35,787 bases of DNA from contig JAEDIG010000009.1 in the NCBI GenBank assembly GCA_016292545.1, positions 1-35,787 on the forward strand, given 5' to 3'. Shown here one piece after another: positions 32,222 to 35,787 of the stretch. The DNA is from Bacteroidaceae bacterium (lineage in GTDB: Bacteria > Bacteroidota > Bacteroidia > Bacteroidales > Bacteroidaceae). Under the pieces are notes generated by a model. The model searched no databases. It was not told the origin of the DNA and saw only the letters and a program-made list of their open reading frames with translations. Within the stretch, counting starts at the first letter, position 1. Every line of letters starts with the position of its first letter. Both the position numbers and the translations under genes were made by a program.

Positions 32222-34660
32222 TCACTTTTTCTTTGAGCCGTAGTGGTACTCACCATAGCTGGAATAGCCATAGCGATAACCGTACTTGCTGCCATAGCGT
32301 CCGCCTCTTTCCGCACCATTTATGAGCAGTGACATGTTTTTGTATTTGCCACTTTGGTAGTCATGCTCAAGCTGTGACAGCATGGAACGTTCCAGAAGAC
32401 CCACGCGTATGACAAAGATGGTACGATCAGCCAGCTTTTCTACAATGGCTGTATCTGCCACAATCTCCACAGGGGGACAATCGAGGAATACATAGTCATA
32501 TTTATCACGAACAGCAGAGATAATCTCCTTCATACGGTCGCTCAGCAACAGTTCCGTTGGGTTGGGAGGCATGGTACCGATTGGCATGATGTCGAGATTA
32601 GGATGGAGTTTTCCTCTTACAATGAGAGAATCAAAATCATCAACTCTTCCAGCCAGGTAGTCAGACAAGCCTGTTTCCGGTGCACCAACGTAGGCGGAGG
32701 TTGAACCTCTGCGAAGGTCAGTATCGATGATAAGCACCTTCCCCTTCTTGATGGCCAAGCCTATGCCCATGTTGACAGCAAGGAAGCTCTTACCGCTGCC
32801 AGGATTGTAGCTGGTGATGACGCTCACGTTGTGTCCGTCCTTGTTGCCTATCATGAACTCCAGATTGGTTCGCACCACACGGAAAGCCTCGTTTACGATG
32901 TCACGTTCGCCCTCCTTCACTACAACGAGACCCTGTTCATGTTTCTTGCCTCGCTTGCTGGATAGCTCCTTCTTCTGAGCTCCCCTTTCCTTTTTCCGCA
33001 CCATTGGAATCTCACCAATGTAGGGAAGGGTTACAATGCCCTCAAGATCCTTTTTTCCGCGGAATTTGGTATTCAGTGATTCGCGTGTGTAGAGGATTCC
33101 GGCTGGGATGCAAAGACCTAATACCAAACCTATCAGGAGTATATTCCGGGTTACTGGTGCTGTGGGGAACTGCGAGCCATGAGGCTCAGCCACTATCCGC
33201 GTATTGTAGGCAGTAAAGGCCTGGTTCAGCTCGTTCTCCTCGCGTTTCTGGAGGAGGAAGAGGTATAAGGCTTCCTTCACTTTCTGTTGTCGCTCCACGC
33301 TCAGCAGATAACGTACCTGTTTGGGATTGCTTGAAATCTGCGATGTAGCTTGTCCACTATAGTTCTGCAATGAACGTATACGGGTGTCGAGAGCCTTCAG
33401 CTCGTTGTCGATACTGGTGATGATGGCACTACGCATGTAGGAAAGCGATGCGTCCATGTCCACTACAAGCGGGTTTGTTTCCGAACTGTTGGCAACCAGA
33501 TTGTTTCGTTTTAGCAATGTAGTGTTGTACTCGCCAATCTGGTTTTCGATGGCAGTGTTCGTGATGCCGCTATTTGCCGGTAGCAACTGGTTACGGTTGG
33601 AGTTGTTGCTCAGGTAGCTCTTGATATAGCGTGCCATATATACCTGGTTGTTGAGGTCCATGACGGAGGCATTTGCCTCGCTTGCCTGTTGCATAGCCAT
33701 ATTGCTGGCAGCAGCGATGTCCGGAATCAGGTGTTCACTTTTATAAGAGGATATATCGCTGTCCACATTTCCCAAATCTTTTTCAATCACCTGCAGACGT
33801 TCATTGATGAATGCACTTGTGCTGACGGCAATCTGATTCTTGTCCTTTACCCAGTTCTCATTGTAGACAGATATCAACATTCTTATGGCATCTTCTGCAC
33901 GGAGGGGAAGTTCGTCTGTGTAGGAGATTTGAATGATGGTAGCCTCTTTTTGGCTGAGGGAGCAGTTGAATTTCTTGGAAATATTATCGGTGGTAGAGTA
34001 GATGTCATTCCTTCTCACATGGATTTCCCCTTCGGGCAAAGCGTCTTGGAAATGTTCAGTCTTCTCTATCTTGATGTTTCCAACCGGTGTTTTGATGAAG
34101 TTGGAGTCTATCTTGCTTCTGACAATGTCAGCATATTCGATTTCTTTATCTGCAAAATTTGACAGCGTTACAGTTCCATCTTCTTTTAAGTCTATGTCGA
34201 ACGATACACTCATGTTGTCGGCAATCTCAGGGAAGGACACTTTTATGGGTGCCGTCGTTCCATAGAGCTGCACTTCGTGGAAGGTGCCGTCCACAGCATA
34301 GGTGACATCCATGTTCATTCGCCTGACTATCTCAAGCATCAGGTCGGGCGATTGGATGCTAATCAGCTCGTTCTGCACGTTCGTGTTGGTTTGCACCAAT
34401 CCCAGCTGGTTGAATGCCTGATCCAGACCACCGATGGAATTTCCCTTCCGGTCATCCTTAATCATAATGGATGCAGTACGCGTGTAGGTTTTCGGCGTTC
34501 GGAGCAGGTAGGCCGTGGCAATACCCAGGCACAGGACAACTGATATGACAAACCATAGCCAATGTCCCAAACAAAGGGTAAGGATGTCCTGTATGGACAG
34601 ACCTTCTTCCTGACGCGCAGCAGTTGTGGCGTTTCCTTGGTTGTTGTTTTGTGGTGTCAT
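32222..34660 (-). CDS. Wzc-like polysaccharide co-polymerase and BY-kinase
   Basis: The 812-residue inner-membrane protein controls chain length and export of capsule or exopolysaccharide. Its Wzz domain has TM1 at about 33-52, a long periplasmic part rich in coiled-coil-like helices (about 280-510), and TM2 (NILLIGLVLGLCIPAGILY) before the kinase. The BY-kinase has Walker A NPGSGKS (619-625), Walker A' VLIIDTD (642-648) and Walker B VFLDCPP (724-730). The C-terminal tail (789-807) holds eight Tyr residues for autophosphorylation. Walker A has GSGKS where many homologues have GEGKS. It follows the Wza-like gene by 33 bp in one operon. The BY-kinase and Wzz parts are fused, as in Proteobacteria. 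Confidence 0.93.
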   Translation of the reverse strand: MTPQNNNQGNATTAARQEEGLSIQDILTLCLGHWLWFVISVVLCLGIATAYLLRTPKTYTRTASIMIKDDRKGNSIGGLDQAFNQLGLVQTNTNVQNELISIQSPDLMLEIVRRMNMDVTYAVDGTFHEVQLYGTTAPIKVSFPEIADNMSVSFDIDLKEDGTVTLSNFADKEIEYADIVRSKIDSNFIKTPVGNIKIEKTEHFQDALPEGEIHVRRNDIYSTTDNISKKFNCSLSQKEATIIQISYTDELPLRAEDAIRMLISVYNENWVKDKNQIAVSTSAFINERLQVIEKDLGNVDSDISSYKSEHLIPDIAAASNMAMQQASEANASVMDLNNQVYMARYIKSYLSNNSNRNQLLPANSGITNTAIENQIGEYNTTLLKRNNLVANSSETNPLVVDMDASLSYMRSAIITSIDNELKALDTRIRSLQNYSGQATSQISSNPKQVRYLLSVERQQKVKEALYLFLLQKREENELNQAFTAYNTRIVAEPHGSQFPTAPVTRNILLIGLVLGLCIPAGILYTRESLNTKFRGKKDLEGIVTLPYIGEIPMVRKKERGAQKKELSSKRGKKHEQGLVVVKEGERDIVNEAFRVVRTNLEFMIGNKDGHNVSVITSYNPGSGKSFLAVNMGIGLAIKKGKVLIIDTDLRRGSTSAYVGAPETGLSDYLAGRVDDFDSLIVRGKLHPNLDIMPIGTMPPNPTELLLSDRMKEIISAVRDKYDYVFLDCPPVEIVADTAIVEKLADRTIFVIRVGLLERSMLSQLEHDYQSGKYKNMSLLINGAERGGRYGSKYGYRYGYSSYGEYHYGSKKK

Positions 34661-34693
34661 TTGGATAAATTTGTTTATTTCTATAAGGTAATT

Positions 34694-35503
34694 TTATTTC
34701 ACAGAGTTGATGATGATGCTGGCAACGGATGCTACAAGCGATGCCACAGAAATCCAGAAGGATGTGCTCAGGATGTTGTTACCGTTGACGGTAGATTCCC
34801 TCATGCGCTTCTGATTGGAAGTCACGTAGATAACATCATTCTGTTGCAGATAATAGACTGGAGAGTTGACGAGTTCCTTATAGTTGGTCAAATCCACCGA
34901 ATAGGTTGTCTGTTTGTCTTCTACCGTTCGCATCACAAGAACCCTTTCGCGCACACCGTTGATAGTGAGGTCACCACACTGACCAATGGCATCAAGGATG
35001 GAAATCTTATCCTTGCTGAACGCGTATCGACCGGGCTTGGCAACCTCGCCCAATACGGTATATGTGGTGTTCATATAGTAGATTACTACCACAGGATCGT
35101 TCACGAGATTCTTCTGCTTGAGCTGATCCTCAATGTATTTTTTTGCTTCTTCACGTGTCTTTCCCCCAATCTCCAGCTGCCCCAAAGTGGGGAAATTGAT
35201 TTTTCCTTCACTGTCCACCACATAGCTGGCCACATATTGCGAGGGATTGGTACCACTGGATTCGCCATAGCCTACTCGATGTGAGATAATGGGCATATTG
35301 AACAAGTCGGCCAAAAGCGCGTCCTTGCTTTTCACAATGATTGACAACTCATCGGCTGGCTGGATTTTTATGATAGAAGCATCCTTCATTTCCGTGGTCG
35401 TTTGTTGGTCGATATCCTGAAAATATGCCAGGTTCTTTTGGCTACATGCACCAAGCATGGTGGCAAGCACAATCATCAGCAAGGGCTTAATGGTCTTCTT
35501 CAT
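34694..35503 (-). CDS. Wza-like polysaccharide export lipoprotein
   Basis: The 269-residue outer-membrane lipoprotein has lipobox MLGAC (Cys20). A Poly_export domain spans about 45-145 (QPADELSIIV, INFPTLGQLEIGGKTREEA) and an SLBB domain about 147-230 (YTVLGEVAKPGRYAF, ILDAIGQCGDL, YYLQQNDVIYVT). A C-terminal hydrophobic segment (about 244-266) may be a membrane anchor. It would form the exit pore for the polymer with the Wzc-like protein encoded 33 bp downstream. No consensus promoter is seen immediately upstream, where an inverted repeat separates it from the next gene. Confidence 0.93.
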   Translation of the reverse strand: MKKTIKPLLMIVLATMLGACSQKNLAYFQDIDQQTTTEMKDASIIKIQPADELSIIVKSKDALLADLFNMPIISHRVGYGESSGTNPSQYVASYVVDSEGKINFPTLGQLEIGGKTREEAKKYIEDQLKQKNLVNDPVVVIYYMNTTYTVLGEVAKPGRYAFSKDKISILDAIGQCGDLTINGVRERVLVMRTVEDKQTTYSVDLTNYKELVNSPVYYLQQNDVIYVTSNQKRMRESTVNGNNILSTSFWISVASLVASVASIIINSVK

Positions 35504-35566
35504 ACTATAACTGAATTTTAAATGTTGATTTACTATTCGTTGTATATTATTTTATTACTGTCCGCT

Positions 35567-35626
35567 AAACACAAGAATCCCCATCCCAACTCTTTGTGAC
35601 ATAGTAGTTGGGATACTTTTGTGTTT
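35567..35626. terminator. Two-part hairpin upstream of the Wza-like gene
   Basis: ATCCCAACT (35583-35591) pairs with AGTTGGGAT (35606-35614), and outside it AAACACAA (35567-35574) pairs with TTGTGTTT (35619-35626). It lies 14 bp after the stop of the partial gene, so it may end that transcript or attenuate read-through into the export genes. No strong T-tract is present. Confidence 0.5.
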
Positions 35627-35639
35627 GTGACAAGCCCCC

Positions 35640-35786
35640 TCATTCACATTCTTCACCATTCGGAGGTGATTCCGCGGCATCTTCGAGCATCCTTTTCATG
35701 TCTGCATCTGGCATATTGAAGAAATTTTTCATGTTGAGGTATTCCATCATTACTATACGTACCATAGTTGCCAGCCCAGAGAAACT
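35640..35786 (-). CDS. 3' end of an unknown gene, cut by the window edge
   Basis: An open frame of 48 codons enters from the right edge and ends with TGA at 35642-35640. The visible end reads as Met-rich segments (VRIVMMEYLNMKNFFNMP), then ADMKRMLEDA and a Pro/Glu-rich acidic tail ending GEECE. The residue pattern is protein-like and the direction matches the export genes, but too little is visible to name a family. It is probably part of the same polysaccharide locus. Confidence 0.5.
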   Translation of the reverse strand, partial: SFSGLATMVRIVMMEYLNMKNFFNMPDADMKRMLEDAAESPPNGEECE

Positions 35787-35787
35787 C

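Overview
The window looks like a chromosomal segment of a Bacteroidales bacterium, probably Prevotellaceae. The grounds are Bacteroidetes-type promoters (TTTG about 20 bp upstream of TAnnTTTG), almost no Shine-Dalgarno sequences, secreted glycan-degrading enzymes with 'YDLxGR...' C-terminal tails, a Wza/Wzc pair of Bacteroidetes type, and protein families common in that order. The genus is an inference from style; no rRNA or other taxonomic marker is present. No tRNA, rRNA, CRISPR array, insertion sequence or phage gene was seen.

Layout. (1) 17-7313, minus strand: a compact run of an M18 aminopeptidase, a GH30 enzyme flanked by lectin-like domains, a GH20 beta-hexosaminidase, a GH43 lipoprotein and a DUF5020-type outer-membrane protein. 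Gaps are 16-59 bp, so one operon is likely. (2) 7435-8274, plus strand: murQ, divergent from the aminopeptidase, with two well-formed promoters that face each other. (3) 8238-13257, minus strand: a sialate O-acetylesterase, fucO and a solitary N6-adenine DNA methyltransferase whose 3' end overlaps murQ by 37 bp. (4) 13412-16701, plus strand: a secreted glycerophosphodiesterase-like protein and a GH127 beta-L-arabinofuranosidase. (5) 16732-18275, minus strand: a two-domain protein joining a cytidylyltransferase to a GHMP (fucokinase-like) kinase, followed by a RhaM-type sugar mutarotase. (6) 18375-22452, minus strand: a large secreted zinc-amidase-like protein followed by lrgA and lrgB. (7) 22622-28238, plus strand: a FAS1-domain lipoprotein, a large CotH-kinase-domain protein and a 44-residue peptide with an unusually good ribosome binding site. 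(8) 28239-32121: an intergenic region with three 23-bp iterations, a small unknown gene, a DjlA-like J-domain protein (minus), then a PurF-like protein with a degenerate glutaminase site and an unknown partner gene, closed by a strong terminator. (9) 32222 to the end, minus strand: Wzc-like and Wza-like exopolysaccharide export genes and the tail of another gene. This last part reads as more AT-rich than the rest and is probably the downstream end of a capsule/EPS locus.

How the parts fit. The enzymes GH30 (closest by eye to endo-beta-1,6-galactanases), GH43, GH127, GH20, sialate esterase, FucO, mutarotase and sugar-kinase fusion point to trimming of arabinogalactan-like plant glycans and/or host glycoproteins, with salvage of deoxysugars. 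No SusC/SusD pair lies in the window, so this is not a classical polysaccharide utilisation locus here. A second theme is peptidoglycan turnover: murQ, and the amidase-like protein with LrgAB. The least ordinary items are the cytidylyltransferase-GHMP kinase fusion, the PurF-like protein that has lost its glutaminase residues but kept its PRPP and Fe-S motifs, and the amidase-lrgAB arrangement.
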